Positions 21,936 through 29,934 of a stretch of 32,282 nucleotides of DNA are shown here, piece by piece. The translations under genes and the position numbers were made by a program. Source of the DNA: a virus. The stretch spans positions 1 to 32,282 of the IMG/VR virus record IMGVR_UViG_3300004154_000029; one strand, 5' to 3'. The notes under the pieces are model-generated. The model was not told the DNA's origin. It made no database searches and saw only the letters and a list, made by a program, of their open reading frames with translations. How positions within the stretch are numbered: the first letter of the stretch is position 1; each line of letters starts with the position of its first letter.

Positions 21936-22842
21936 ATGCTTTTTGTTGTTATTGTATTAATGCTTGTTAAGGTACTACCTCCACCACAACTCACCATGCT
22001 TGTTGACTGATGAGCTGATGTGGCTACTCTATTGGTACTTGGATAGAGTAGAAATGAATGTACGGCTAGTTTTATTGATGTACTAGCAAACTTACAAGGA
22101 CTGTAGAGATAGGAGCGTATCGGTATATGATGATTTACAGATTGTCATGGCTGTATTAATGGCACGAGTCAAATGAGAACATCTTAACAGTTTATAACGC
22201 CTTCCAGCTAGGTAGCGGATAATATAGCCATCTGTTGATTTGTAGATGGCGCACAGTGTTTTCTTGATCATCTTTCCGTGTGATGATTAATAATGTATAG
22301 GTTATAGCCTCAAGTATCATTGATAGGTATAACTATAGTTGAATAGTAGCATGGTGGGTGATAGTTGTCAAGTAATGAGTTTTACAATCATTCATATGAA
22401 CTTGAGTGGAAGAGTTGTGAGGTATGAGAGGTGATGGGAGGGATGATGGGTGATGGGATTGATACATCGTGCAAATCTAATATATTAAAGAGGCATATTT
22501 CATGCAGTAATGTCGTGTAACATATCATTCACGACACTAAATTGATTGGTGTTTGAGGCTAGATGACTATTGATGTGGTCATGTATGCCTATTGCTTATC
22601 CTATAACATTAATAAGAGGGGGGGTATACCACCCAAATCTTTCTGTAATTTTATTTAATTAACCACACTTAAATCCCCAGCATATTTTTCCAAAATCCCA
22701 CCCCACAAAACAATTACCTACAGCACAAAACTCAGTTTTTACACCACAGAAAAAAATACCAAATCTAAGCCCTTGTAATGGTCTTAAATTAGCCTTTGGT
22801 ATTTAAAAAAACAACACTCGGAAAAGTGGGCACGTTGAAGAT
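21936..22842. other. Non-coding stretch rich in hairpins with a strand-composition switch
   Basis: No gene is seen here. Hairpins include CTACTCTAT/ATAGAGTAG (22024-22032 with 22043-22051), GCTAGT/ACTAGC (22065-22070 with 22082-22087), GCCATCT/AGATGGC (22227-22233 with 22244-22250), TGATCATC/GATGATTA (22265-22272 with 22282-22289) and a TCAAGT-AATGA/TCATT-ACTTGA set (about 22366-22413). The plus strand is G-rich and nearly free of C at 22401-22460, then C-rich and G-poor at 22631-22760, with GGTATACC (22623-22630) at the switch. This may be a replication or packaging region or part of a long structured RNA. Confidence 0.5.
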
Positions 22843-23182
22843 AATACTAGGAGTATTTAAAAGATAAATAAATACTCATGTAGCATTGTTTATTGAGCTT
22901 CCTTACAGGGGTTTTCTCTCCCTAGCTCTCACTCTTGTCTATCATTGTCGGAGAATACTCCGATGTCTGTCGGGTCGTACAAGAGGACAGAATCCCAATT
23001 TGTCAATTACGGATACTCGTTTAAAGCGTTGTATCGAAGCGTAATTTATCTTGTCGGTTTTTTGTAGAGTTGTCCGTTGACTCTCAGTCCAAGATGGGAT
23101 ATACTCTTAAATATTGGTTATTCAAGAGCATATCTCTAGGTAACTGCTAGGTAGCTATCTCCCCCTCTTTTGAGGGGGTTTT
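22843..23182 (+). ncRNA. Candidate structured non-coding RNA ending in a terminator
   Basis: Consecutive stems are seen: AATACT/AGTATT or, alternatively, GAGTATTTA/TAAATACTC (22843-22877), TCGGAG/CTCCGA (22948-22963), TCTGTC/GACAGA (22966-22991), AATTACG-GATAC/GTATC-CGTAATT (23005-23046), AGAGT/ACTCT (23066-23084) and GATAT-CTCTT/AAGAG-ATATC (23098-23134). A clear plus-strand terminator (23161-23182) then closes the set. There are no genes. This order suggests a plus-strand RNA of up to ~340 nt, with 5' and full length unknown. The first two stems are mutually exclusive and could form a switch. Confidence 0.55.
23161..23182 (+). terminator. Rho-independent terminator
   Basis: CCCCCTC (23161-23167) and GAGGGGG (23172-23178) form a 7-bp stem with a TTTT loop, followed by TTTT. 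No plus-strand gene ends nearby, which supports a plus-strand non-coding transcript or long read-through from the small terminase. Confidence 0.75.
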
Positions 23183-23198
23183 AGTTCCTAGATAAGTA

Positions 23199-23282
23199 CT
23201 AGCCAGAATTAGGCTAGACACAAAATATATTTTTAAATTTTCGGCTACCTAAATCCTCGCCAATATTAAATCCCCTCTAGGG
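23199..23282. other. Two short hairpins after the terminator
   Basis: CTAGCC (23199-23204) pairs with GGCTAG (23212-23217) around a 7-base loop, and CCCC-TCTA-GGGG lies at 23271-23282. The second is just beyond the stop of the reverse zinc-finger gene and might weakly end its transcript, though no T-run is present. Confidence 0.35.
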
Positions 23283-23283
23283 G

Positions 23284-23523
23284 TTATCTGGGATAGCTCC
23301 CAAAAACCTCAAGAATTGCTTCCTGATGAGGATCTAATTGCTGACGGTATTCTTTGGCCCACTGTAATAGCTTTGCTTGCATTTCTGTAATTGATAGTTT
23401 ATGATGTCGTTTCTCACTGCCCATATTGTTTGGACCCCAGTACGTTACTCTACAGGCCTCGCTGCAAAAGTAACTGTCAGGCAGGGTTGGTTTTTTGCAT
23501 ACTCTACAAATTTCCGTGGACAT
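23284..23523 (-). CDS. Small zinc-finger protein
   Basis: The protein has 79 residues. A Cys4 motif (CRVCKK, 12 residues, CSEAC) like those in phage HNH-type and zinc-ribbon proteins occupies residues 5-25, followed by WGPNNMGSEKRHHKLS and a helical tail. The full HNH catalytic residues are not visible. It probably binds DNA. It reads away from the packaging genes and is a single-gene unit. Confidence 0.55.
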   Translation of the reverse strand: MSTEICRVCKKPTLPDSYFCSEACRVTYWGPNNMGSEKRHHKLSITEMQAKLLQWAKEYRQQLDPHQEAILEVFGSYPR

Positions 23524-23554
23524 TAATTAAGCTTACCAAATCGTAATGTATACC

Positions 23555-23560
23555 TGTCAA
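23555..23560 (-). promoter_or_regulatory. TTGACA box upstream of the zinc-finger gene
   Basis: A perfect -35-like TTGACA lies on the minus strand 32 bp before the ATG at 23523. A good -10 at 17 bp spacing is not evident; TAAGCT, at a longer spacing, lies 6 bp before the ATG. It is treated as a weak promoter. Confidence 0.35.
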
Positions 23561-23621
23561 GTGGCAAAATGCTATAGGATAGAAAACAACAGATATTAAT
23601 AAAAAATTGTATAATAAGGGC

Positions 23622-24152
23622 ATGAAGGGAAAGGCAAAGGAAGATAAGATTATATCCACGATAAATGTAATTGACAAAAAGACTCTAGGCATAGCTGATG
23701 CTATTGATAAGGTTGATGCTATGGGTCAGGAGAATGAAGTCAAGGCAGCGGCGTATGTAATTGAGGAAGGGAAGGAAAGGAAGAGGGAAGAGGAAAACAA
23801 AAAAGACCAGTTAGTTTCAGATCTTGAGAGAGCTAATAGATGGAAAATCAAAGACTACAAACAAAAACTAGTAGATATCATGGCAGAGGTGATGACCAAG
23901 AGAATAGAACTCCCCAAGGACTGGGCCTGGGAACTAGAGAGTAATCGCAAGGGAGTAGTTTTGAGAGTCAGACAGCCTGATGGTCACTTGGTAGCCTGGG
24001 GGATTGCCCCCTGCCATGTACCTGATATTGATTTGAGTGCAGCGGCGGAGTTATGTGAGAGGGCAGAGACTCTCTTTAATGAATATGAGCAAAAGAAAGC
24101 TGACGATATTATCAGACAGGAAACCGATGCCCAAAAAATCAGAGTCGATTAA
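23622..24152 (+). CDS. Hypothetical protein upstream of the large terminase
   Basis: I chose ATG 23622, which follows a TATAAT box by six bases; a TTG at 23607 is the only alternative in frame. The protein has 176 residues and is a charged coiled coil in the first half (EEGKERKREEENKKDQLVSD). A compact beta-rich middle (WELESNRKGVVLRVRQPDGH) and a helical end follow. Its end overlaps the large terminase by 26 bp, so the two are coupled. It may help DNA recognition, but this is not visible from motifs. Confidence 0.55.
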   Translation: MKGKAKEDKIISTINVIDKKTLGIADAIDKVDAMGQENEVKAAAYVIEEGKERKREEENKKDQLVSDLERANRWKIKDYKQKLVDIMAEVMTKRIELPKDWAWELESNRKGVVLRVRQPDGHLVAWGIAPCHVPDIDLSAAAELCERAETLFNEYEQKKADDIIRQETDAQKIRVD

Positions 24153-25662
24153 GCAGGAGGAGAATATAAATAACCGTGAGAACCTGGAGAGGGAGTATCT
24201 TAAAAGTGTAAACCTATACCAGGATCTACTAAAGCAGAAGACTAAGAAGAGTCTTTACTTATTCAACAAATTTATCCTTGGAGTTACTACTGGTGCCGGT
24301 AGAAAAGACCTGGGCACGTTTCATAAGGAGCTGTGCACATTTGTTCAAAACACCAGAGATAGAAAGAAACTTATCCTAGTTCCTCGAGGTCACTTAAAGT
24401 CTACCCTAGTTACTGTAGGTTACAGCTTATTCAGAATTGTTAACGATCCAAACATTAGAATCCTAATCCTAAATGCTACCTGGCAAATGGCGGTAGACTT
24501 TCTTTCAACCATTAAAGACCACTTGCAGAAAAATGATAACCTAATTAAAACATTCGGCAATATTTCCAAGGATCCCAAAGAATGGTCCCAGGATAGAATT
24601 ACACTTAACAGGCCGGATACTGGCGTTCGTGGTCCTACAGTTTGGGCTACGGGTGTTGAGAGTAACTTGACGGGATCTCACCCTGACTTAATTATTATGG
24701 ATGATCTTGTAAACAGGCAGATTGCTGAAAGCAAGGAGCAGATGGACAAGGTGATTCTAAGGTACAAGGATGCCCTGGACCTACTGGAGCCTGGTGGACA
24801 ATTGATTGTTATTGGTACCAGATGGGTTGATGGTGATTTCTATGAGTGGATCATGAATCCAGACAATGGAGTAATTCAAAATTACGATCTATTTATTAGA
24901 GCAGCCTTTGAAACAGATGCCTCTCTTAGCCAGGTATTTGCTCCAGGTGGAGACAGCTTAGTTAGGCAAGTACTTTGGGAAAACAAATTTAGTTTAAAAG
25001 AATTAAGTGAAAGATACGCCGAGAAAGGGGCCTACGAGTTTTCAGCCCAGTACATGAATGAGCCAGTGCCAGAGGAGGAGCAGACATTCAGACGAGATTG
25101 GTTTAAGTATGCAGAGTGGGGAGATTGGAACGGTAAACTGGTAAATAGATATCTGACTATTGACCCCGCAGTCAGTTTGAAAAAAACGGCGGACTATACG
25201 GCAATGGTTTTAACTGAGGTGGACCAGTACGGTAATATTTTAGTAAAACACATTGAGAGAGCCAGAATAACCCCATCGCAGTTAATTGAGGCGATGTTTA
25301 AATTGTATGATATTTATAGGCCTAAACTAATTGGTGTTGAGGATGTCGCTTTTCAGAAGACATTACAATATACTATTCGTGAGGAGATGCGTAAAAGAGG
25401 TAAGAGTTTGCCACTTGTTGAGATTGCTCCACATGACCGATCTAAAGATCAACGTATAAAGGCATTACAACCTCTCTATGCAAATGGTAAAATAGTACAT
25501 AGTAGGGGAATTAATAACCTTGCCTATCTGGAAGACGAACTTCTTCGTTTCCCCAGAGCAAAGCATGATGATGTTATTGATGCCCTATCTTATCAATTAG
25601 ATCTTATCGTCCCGCCTAAACAGCAGACAGGAAGATATAATCATCGTTACCTATATGGGTAA
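24127..25662 (+). CDS. terL: Terminase large subunit (ATPase and nuclease)
   Basis: I chose ATG 24127 (511 residues), because an in-frame ATG at 24037 would overlap the preceding gene by 116 bp. The protein packages DNA into the prohead. The ATPase domain has a Walker A variant VPRGHLKST (Lys91), a Walker B LIIMDD (Asp192-193) and a coupling motif GTRW (230-233). The nuclease domain has an acidic YLTIDPA (Asp346), LIGVEDVA (Glu405/Asp406) and HDDVIDAL (Asp481-482 and Asp485). Both domains are complete. The next gene, the portal, starts after 50 bp. Confidence 0.9.
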   Translation: MPKKSESIKQEENINNRENLEREYLKSVNLYQDLLKQKTKKSLYLFNKFILGVTTGAGRKDLGTFHKELCTFVQNTRDRKKLILVPRGHLKSTLVTVGYSLFRIVNDPNIRILILNATWQMAVDFLSTIKDHLQKNDNLIKTFGNISKDPKEWSQDRITLNRPDTGVRGPTVWATGVESNLTGSHPDLIIMDDLVNRQIAESKEQMDKVILRYKDALDLLEPGGQLIVIGTRWVDGDFYEWIMNPDNGVIQNYDLFIRAAFETDASLSQVFAPGGDSLVRQVLWENKFSLKELSERYAEKGAYEFSAQYMNEPVPEEEQTFRRDWFKYAEWGDWNGKLVNRYLTIDPAVSLKKTADYTAMVLTEVDQYGNILVKHIERARITPSQLIEAMFKLYDIYRPKLIGVEDVAFQKTLQYTIREEMRKRGKSLPLVEIAPHDRSKDQRIKALQPLYANGKIVHSRGINNLAYLEDELLRFPRAKHDDVIDALSYQLDLIVPPKQQTGRYNHRYLYG

Positions 25663-25712
25663 CTTGTAGATAAATCTTATAAGATAACAAATAACTTGGG
25701 TAAGGCCAAGAA

Positions 25713-27929
25713 ATGGAAACAAAACAACCAGGTATACGATTAGATTACCAGCCTGATGAAAAACAAGTAGAGGCTATTAAGCGAGTTTACACCCGTAAAA
25801 TACAGATGGAGGGTGGAACGGACTATCAAGAGGCTTCGAAACATTGGGATAAATGGAGAAAACAGTGGGAGGCGTACAGAAATCCCAAAGGTGAGGATGA
25901 CTGGCAATCAAACCACGTCTCTCCAGTGACAACTGCCGTAGTTCAGGCAGCTTTGTCAGAGATGGTTGACCAAACTCCACAGCCTATAATAATTCCACGA
26001 AGCAAAGAAGACATTCCACGCTCAACAGTAATGAAGCATATCTATAACTACACCTGGGAGCAGGGAAATGGAGACCTAAACCTAATGGATGTTATGCAGG
26101 AATCACTTATTTGTGGAACTGCCATTGCCCAAGAATACTACTTTCAGCAACCTAGAATCATCAAGCATATAAAGTTCGAAAAAAATAAGGAGACATACGA
26201 AGAAGAGAAGATCATGGAATACGATGGCGTCTACATGGAGCCAGTTAAGCTAGAAGATTTTAGAGTTGATGAGACAGCGACATCTTTTGACGGTCCCAAG
26301 GGGGCAAGAGATTGTATTCGCAGGTTTATCATGAACATAGACGATGCTAAACTATTTTTTAGCGGTCCATTTTGGAATCAATTTGACAATTTTAAATATG
26401 TAAAGGCCGGTGGCGACACCAACTACTATGAGTGGTATCAACCCCCACAGGGGATAGACAAGGATAAGCAGGTAGAAGTTCTTTGGTACTGGTCCAGGAT
26501 GCCCGATGATGCCTTAATTATAGTCTGTAACGACGTTGTACTTAGGTCTGGACCAAATCCATATAGACACAAGCAGCTTCCATTTGCCAGACTCGTTGAT
26601 GTCAAGAGGACATTCAGATTTTACGGCAAAGGTGAGCCAGAACTACTTGAGTCAATTCAAAACGAAAAAGACATGCTCCGTAGGATGACCCTAGATAGAA
26701 ACCATCTTGATATTGATAAGATGTTCTTGGTGTCAGACAGAGCTCAGCTAACAGAAGAAGATTTGGTGGCTGCACCGCACAATATGATACCTGGTGGTCC
26801 AGATGACGTTTCTCCAGTTGAATACAACGATATGCCCCGTTCAATTGAGTTAAGCTATAACAAACTTGATGAGGATGGAACCATCGTAACTGGAATTGAC
26901 CCTAGATTCACCTCCGCCCCACAAGCAGGTACCGCAACTGAGGCAGCTATTTTGAAAGAATCTGCACTCAAGAGAATAAGAATGAAGCTAAGACTACTCG
27001 AAAGAGAGTTCCTAGTTAGAATTGCCAGACTTAGAATCGCCAATATTATCCAATTTTACTCACAACCGAAGCTAGAAAGAATCGTCGGAGAGGACGACAC
27101 TATGCAATTTAATGCACAGGTGGAAAAACTAAAAGCTGAGGGTAAACTAGCCGTAGAAAACGGAGTTCCCTATCAGTTGAAGCCTAGAGAAATCAGACTT
27201 GAAGACAGAATGTTGGATTTTGATACTAAGGGTAAGATATTTGAGAAACCAATCAAGGGTTTTAGCTTCTTTGAGCTTGAACCAGAGTATTTTGTACCAG
27301 TAACTACTGGTGGATATGACATTCGAATCGCTGCTGGAAGCACACTGCCCATTAGTAAGCCTCTAATGCAGTCTAAGGCTGGTGAAATGTACGATAGACT
27401 CATTCAACTTGCACTAAATGGGGTTGGATATGATCCAGTTAAGCTAGGAGACATGCTACTTGAGGTAAATGACTATGATCCAGAAGACTACCATATTGAA
27501 CAAGAGGCTGAGACACCCGATGACAGCGAAGAAATGAACAAGCAGTTGATTGAGCTCGCAATGGAGGAAAACAAGATGTTAAGTAACGGCCAGGAGATTC
27601 CCGCAACAGCAAATGCCTCGCCTTCACATACAAGAATTCACATAGAATTCCTAAAGAGTCCAGATTCTCCAAAGGATCCGCAACTCTTACAGCTTTTTGC
27701 CAACCATATCGTTCCAGAGGTCATGAGTATTGAGCAAAGAGGTCAATCTGTTGAGGCCGGTGGCATGCCAGAGGCGTTAGCTGCTGGTGGAGATAGTAAT
27801 GTAACGTCGCAAACTGCATTTCAGACTGGTGAATCGCAAAGAAAGGCAGTTAGTCCTGGAAAAACTAAGATTCAAGATGTACTACCGTCCAAAATAACAG
27901 GCATGAGCACAATGGGTGGCATGGCTTGA
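25713..27929 (+). CDS. Portal protein
   Basis: This 738-residue protein is about the size of the P22-type portal. The typical stretches are a wing-like MDVMQESLICGTAIAQEYYF near residue 130 and a conserved GKGEPELLESIQNEKDMLRR stem region. Long helices (RIRMKLRLLEREFLVRIARL) form the core, and a low-complexity C-terminal tail ends in TQTAFQTGESQRKA-like residues. It forms the ring through which DNA enters. Its large size and podovirus-like neighbours point to a P22-like particle. It ends in TGA, with the next gene 18 bp further on. Confidence 0.85.
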   Translation: METKQPGIRLDYQPDEKQVEAIKRVYTRKIQMEGGTDYQEASKHWDKWRKQWEAYRNPKGEDDWQSNHVSPVTTAVVQAALSEMVDQTPQPIIIPRSKEDIPRSTVMKHIYNYTWEQGNGDLNLMDVMQESLICGTAIAQEYYFQQPRIIKHIKFEKNKETYEEEKIMEYDGVYMEPVKLEDFRVDETATSFDGPKGARDCIRRFIMNIDDAKLFFSGPFWNQFDNFKYVKAGGDTNYYEWYQPPQGIDKDKQVEVLWYWSRMPDDALIIVCNDVVLRSGPNPYRHKQLPFARLVDVKRTFRFYGKGEPELLESIQNEKDMLRRMTLDRNHLDIDKMFLVSDRAQLTEEDLVAAPHNMIPGGPDDVSPVEYNDMPRSIELSYNKLDEDGTIVTGIDPRFTSAPQAGTATEAAILKESALKRIRMKLRLLEREFLVRIARLRIANIIQFYSQPKLERIVGEDDTMQFNAQVEKLKAEGKLAVENGVPYQLKPREIRLEDRMLDFDTKGKIFEKPIKGFSFFELEPEYFVPVTTGGYDIRIAAGSTLPISKPLMQSKAGEMYDRLIQLALNGVGYDPVKLGDMLLEVNDYDPEDYHIEQEAETPDDSEEMNKQLIELAMEENKMLSNGQEIPATANASPSHTRIHIEFLKSPDSPKDPQLLQLFANHIVPEVMSIEQRGQSVEAGGMPEALAAGGDSNVTSQTAFQTGESQRKAVSPGKTKIQDVLPSKITGMSTMGGMA

Positions 27930-27947
27930 ATATAAATTAGCAATAAA

Positions 27948-28259
27948 ATGCCTAAAATAAAAAAGAGAATAAAATCTCCACCACTTTATATACAAAAATG
28001 GCTCAGAGAGGCTCCAATTAAGGAGATTGCCTTCTGGTCAGATCTATACGACAAGGGTGGTGAAGAGTATTTTGAGAAAATCATAGATGCACGGATAGAT
28101 GGCATCAAAAATGCTATTTTTAGGATTCCAGAAACGGACTCGACTCTTAATGTTCAAAAAGCATTATTTAGAGGAGGGGCCCTTGAGCTATTAAATATGA
28201 AGTTGATGGTTAGATGGGCTCGAAGTGAGTTTGAAAAACGAATATCAGTAGAGAAATAA
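27948..28259 (+). CDS. Small head-operon protein of unknown function
   Basis: The protein has 103 residues and is basic at the N-terminus (PKIKKRIKSPPLYIQKWLRE), then helical with a conserved-looking FRGGALELLNMKLMVRWARS end. Its position between the portal and the hydrolase-like gene suggests a head or portal accessory role. No family is recognised. It stops 1 bp before the next start. Confidence 0.5.
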   Translation: MPKIKKRIKSPPLYIQKWLREAPIKEIAFWSDLYDKGGEEYFEKIIDARIDGIKNAIFRIPETDSTLNVQKALFRGGALELLNMKLMVRWARSEFEKRISVEK

Positions 28260-28260
28260 G

Positions 28261-28977
28261 ATGGATACACTCGGAAACTATCTAAGTAACTTGATTTCAA
28301 ACGTCTTTGGCACAGTCAAAAGCGGTGCTAAAAATGTAGCTGCAGCACCAGGTAAAATTAAGTCAGGTTTAGGGCAAATGTTTGGTGGTGGTGAGCTATT
28401 AAACCCAGTTGGTGGCACAAACGTAAACCAAGATCTGTCAATGATTGGCAATGTCGTTCCACAAACCCCTGCACCAACACCGGCACCAGTGGTTACACCC
28501 ACTGCAACACCCACACAGGCATACAGGAGAGATGCAGAGTACTTACAGCCCATAATACAATCTGGATTATCTCAGTTTGCTAGTGGATCTGCTCCAATTT
28601 CTACAATGTCTGCTGAGCTTGCACAAGCAGGAGAGAAATTATCCCCAAATATAGATCCCTTACTACCAGTTATTTTATCGCTCATGGAAAGTAGAGGCCT
28701 ACTTGATAAAGTTCCAGCAGAGAGAAGTAATCCATATAATATTATCTCTAATGGTGGTGTCGTGAATTATCCAGACCCACAAACAGCAATTCTAGGCGGT
28801 GGAGATAAGCTCGGACTGCTAGGTTTACTAAGGGAGGGTGGCCTATATCAAGACTTTGCTGATTCTGGTAATTTATCTGACTTTTTTAGACGTTTTACTC
28901 CATCCAGTGATCCCCTCAATCCGTCCACAGATCAATTAGTTGAAAGATATCAAATTCTAAGAAAATTATTTGAATGA
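28261..28977 (+). CDS. Virion-associated muralytic-type protein (candidate)
   Basis: In this 238-residue protein the first ~50 residues are Gly/Ala/Lys-rich, then a Pro/Thr linker follows (TPAPTPAPVVTPTATPTQ). The C-terminal domain (VILSLMESRGLLDKVPAERS, NPYNIISNGGVVNYPDPQTA, SDQLVERYQI-like end) has the order of lysozyme-fold domains, with a candidate catalytic Glu in LMESRG. Such proteins sit in the virion and open the cell wall at entry. Its stop overlaps the ATG of a 30-residue membrane peptide. I see the domain pattern but cannot prove the family. Confidence 0.4.
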   Translation: MDTLGNYLSNLISNVFGTVKSGAKNVAAAPGKIKSGLGQMFGGGELLNPVGGTNVNQDLSMIGNVVPQTPAPTPAPVVTPTATPTQAYRRDAEYLQPIIQSGLSQFASGSAPISTMSAELAQAGEKLSPNIDPLLPVILSLMESRGLLDKVPAERSNPYNIISNGGVVNYPDPQTAILGGGDKLGLLGLLREGGLYQDFADSGNLSDFFRRFTPSSDPLNPSTDQLVERYQILRKLFE

Positions 28978-29066
28978 TGAAAAAACTGGGTAAGTTTAAG
29001 GCAGATGTTTTTATTTTGCTTTTAATTGTCATTTTTGACAAACTTGATAAAATAGACAATTGGTGA
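28974..29066 (+). CDS. 30-residue membrane peptide
   Basis: Read from ATG 28974, which overlaps the TGA of the muralytic-type gene (ATGA), to TGA 29064. A short basic start (MMKKLGKFKADV) precedes a Leu/Ile span (FILLLIVIFD) and a charged end (KLDKIDNW). The ATGA overlap suggests translation is coupled. Function unknown. Confidence 0.4.
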   Translation: MMKKLGKFKADVFILLLIVIFDKLDKIDNW

Positions 29067-29097
29067 TATTATCAAAGTAATATTAATTATAGGACAA

Positions 29098-29113
29098 CCC
29101 AGTATCTCCTGGG
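29098..29113 (+). other. Hairpin upstream of the scaffold gene
   Basis: CCCAG (29098-29102) pairs with CTGGG (29109-29113) around TATCTC, 12 bp before the scaffold ATG. It has no T-run. It may shape the leader of the scaffold message. Confidence 0.35.
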
Positions 29114-29125
29114 CCCAGAATACAA

Positions 29126-29926
29126 ATGGATAACACAAATAACCCTGGTGGCGACGACCAGATAAAAAATCAGTCTGCAAACGATCAGATTAATAATGGT
29201 GATAATAAACCGAATGGTGGTTTTACAGATGGTGACAAGGTAAATAACAAATCTGTTGAGGAAATTGCCAAAATGTATGCCGAAGCTAGTAAAAAGCTAG
29301 GTGAACAAGGGCAAGAGATTGGTCAATACAAGAATTTTATAGAAAAGACAAACATCCTTCTATCTGCTATATCAAAAGACCCAGAAAGAGAAAAAATGGT
29401 TAAAGAATGGGTAAAATCTCTTGAAGAGAAGGCTGAGGATAATGAATCTGACAATAAGAAGACTGATAATAGCGAACTTCTTGGTGTTAAAAGAGAAACT
29501 CACGAAAATAGACAAGTTCTTGAGCAAAATGTCGTTTCTGATTTTAGTAGAAAATATGGTATTGACAAGCTCGATTCTGACAAGAAAAAAGAGGTTAATT
29601 TAAAAATAGGTCAGGCCTTGTGGGAAATAGTTGACCCAGCAGGTAAATTCGAGAATTATCAAGACATGGTTGATAGTATTCCTCTTAGCAAGCTGCCAAG
29701 GGTCTTAGATAACGCCTATTTCCTAGCCAACAGGGATGCAATTGAAAAAGGTGACTTCAAAGTTCCAAACTTTACTGGTGCCATCGGGCAAATGGGTGGT
29801 CAATCAATTGATGCTTCATCAGCCGATGTAACTTTATCCGCCGACGAGAAAAAAGCGGCAGTTGGACTTGGAATAACAGAAGAAGAGTACATCAAGAGAA
29901 AGAAAGACATATTATCTGAAAAATAA
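29126..29926 (+). CDS. Scaffolding protein
   Basis: This 266-residue protein has an N-terminal Asn/Asp/Gln-rich low-complexity region (to about 45), then charged coiled coil (EEIAKMYAEASKKLGEQGQE, ERKMVKEWVKSLEEKAED-like segments) and a C-terminal short helix (LSADEKKAAVGLGITEEEYI) of the type that binds the capsid. Acidic, helical and located just before the capsid genes, it fits a head scaffold that shapes the prohead and then leaves. No protease motif is seen. Confidence 0.7.
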   Translation: MDNTNNPGGDDQIKNQSANDQINNGDNKPNGGFTDGDKVNNKSVEEIAKMYAEASKKLGEQGQEIGQYKNFIEKTNILLSAISKDPEREKMVKEWVKSLEEKAEDNESDNKKTDNSELLGVKRETHENRQVLEQNVVSDFSRKYGIDKLDSDKKKEVNLKIGQALWEIVDPAGKFENYQDMVDSIPLSKLPRVLDNAYFLANRDAIEKGDFKVPNFTGAIGQMGGQSIDASSADVTLSADEKKAAVGLGITEEEYIKRKKDILSEK

Positions 29927-29934
29927 TAAAACAT

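Noticed and set aside
22007-22054. Hammerhead-like CTGATGA followed by a stem and GAAA
   Set aside because: The stem does not begin next to CTGATGA (ten bases intervene), the G of GAAA is used in the stem, and no third stem with a cleavage triplet fits.
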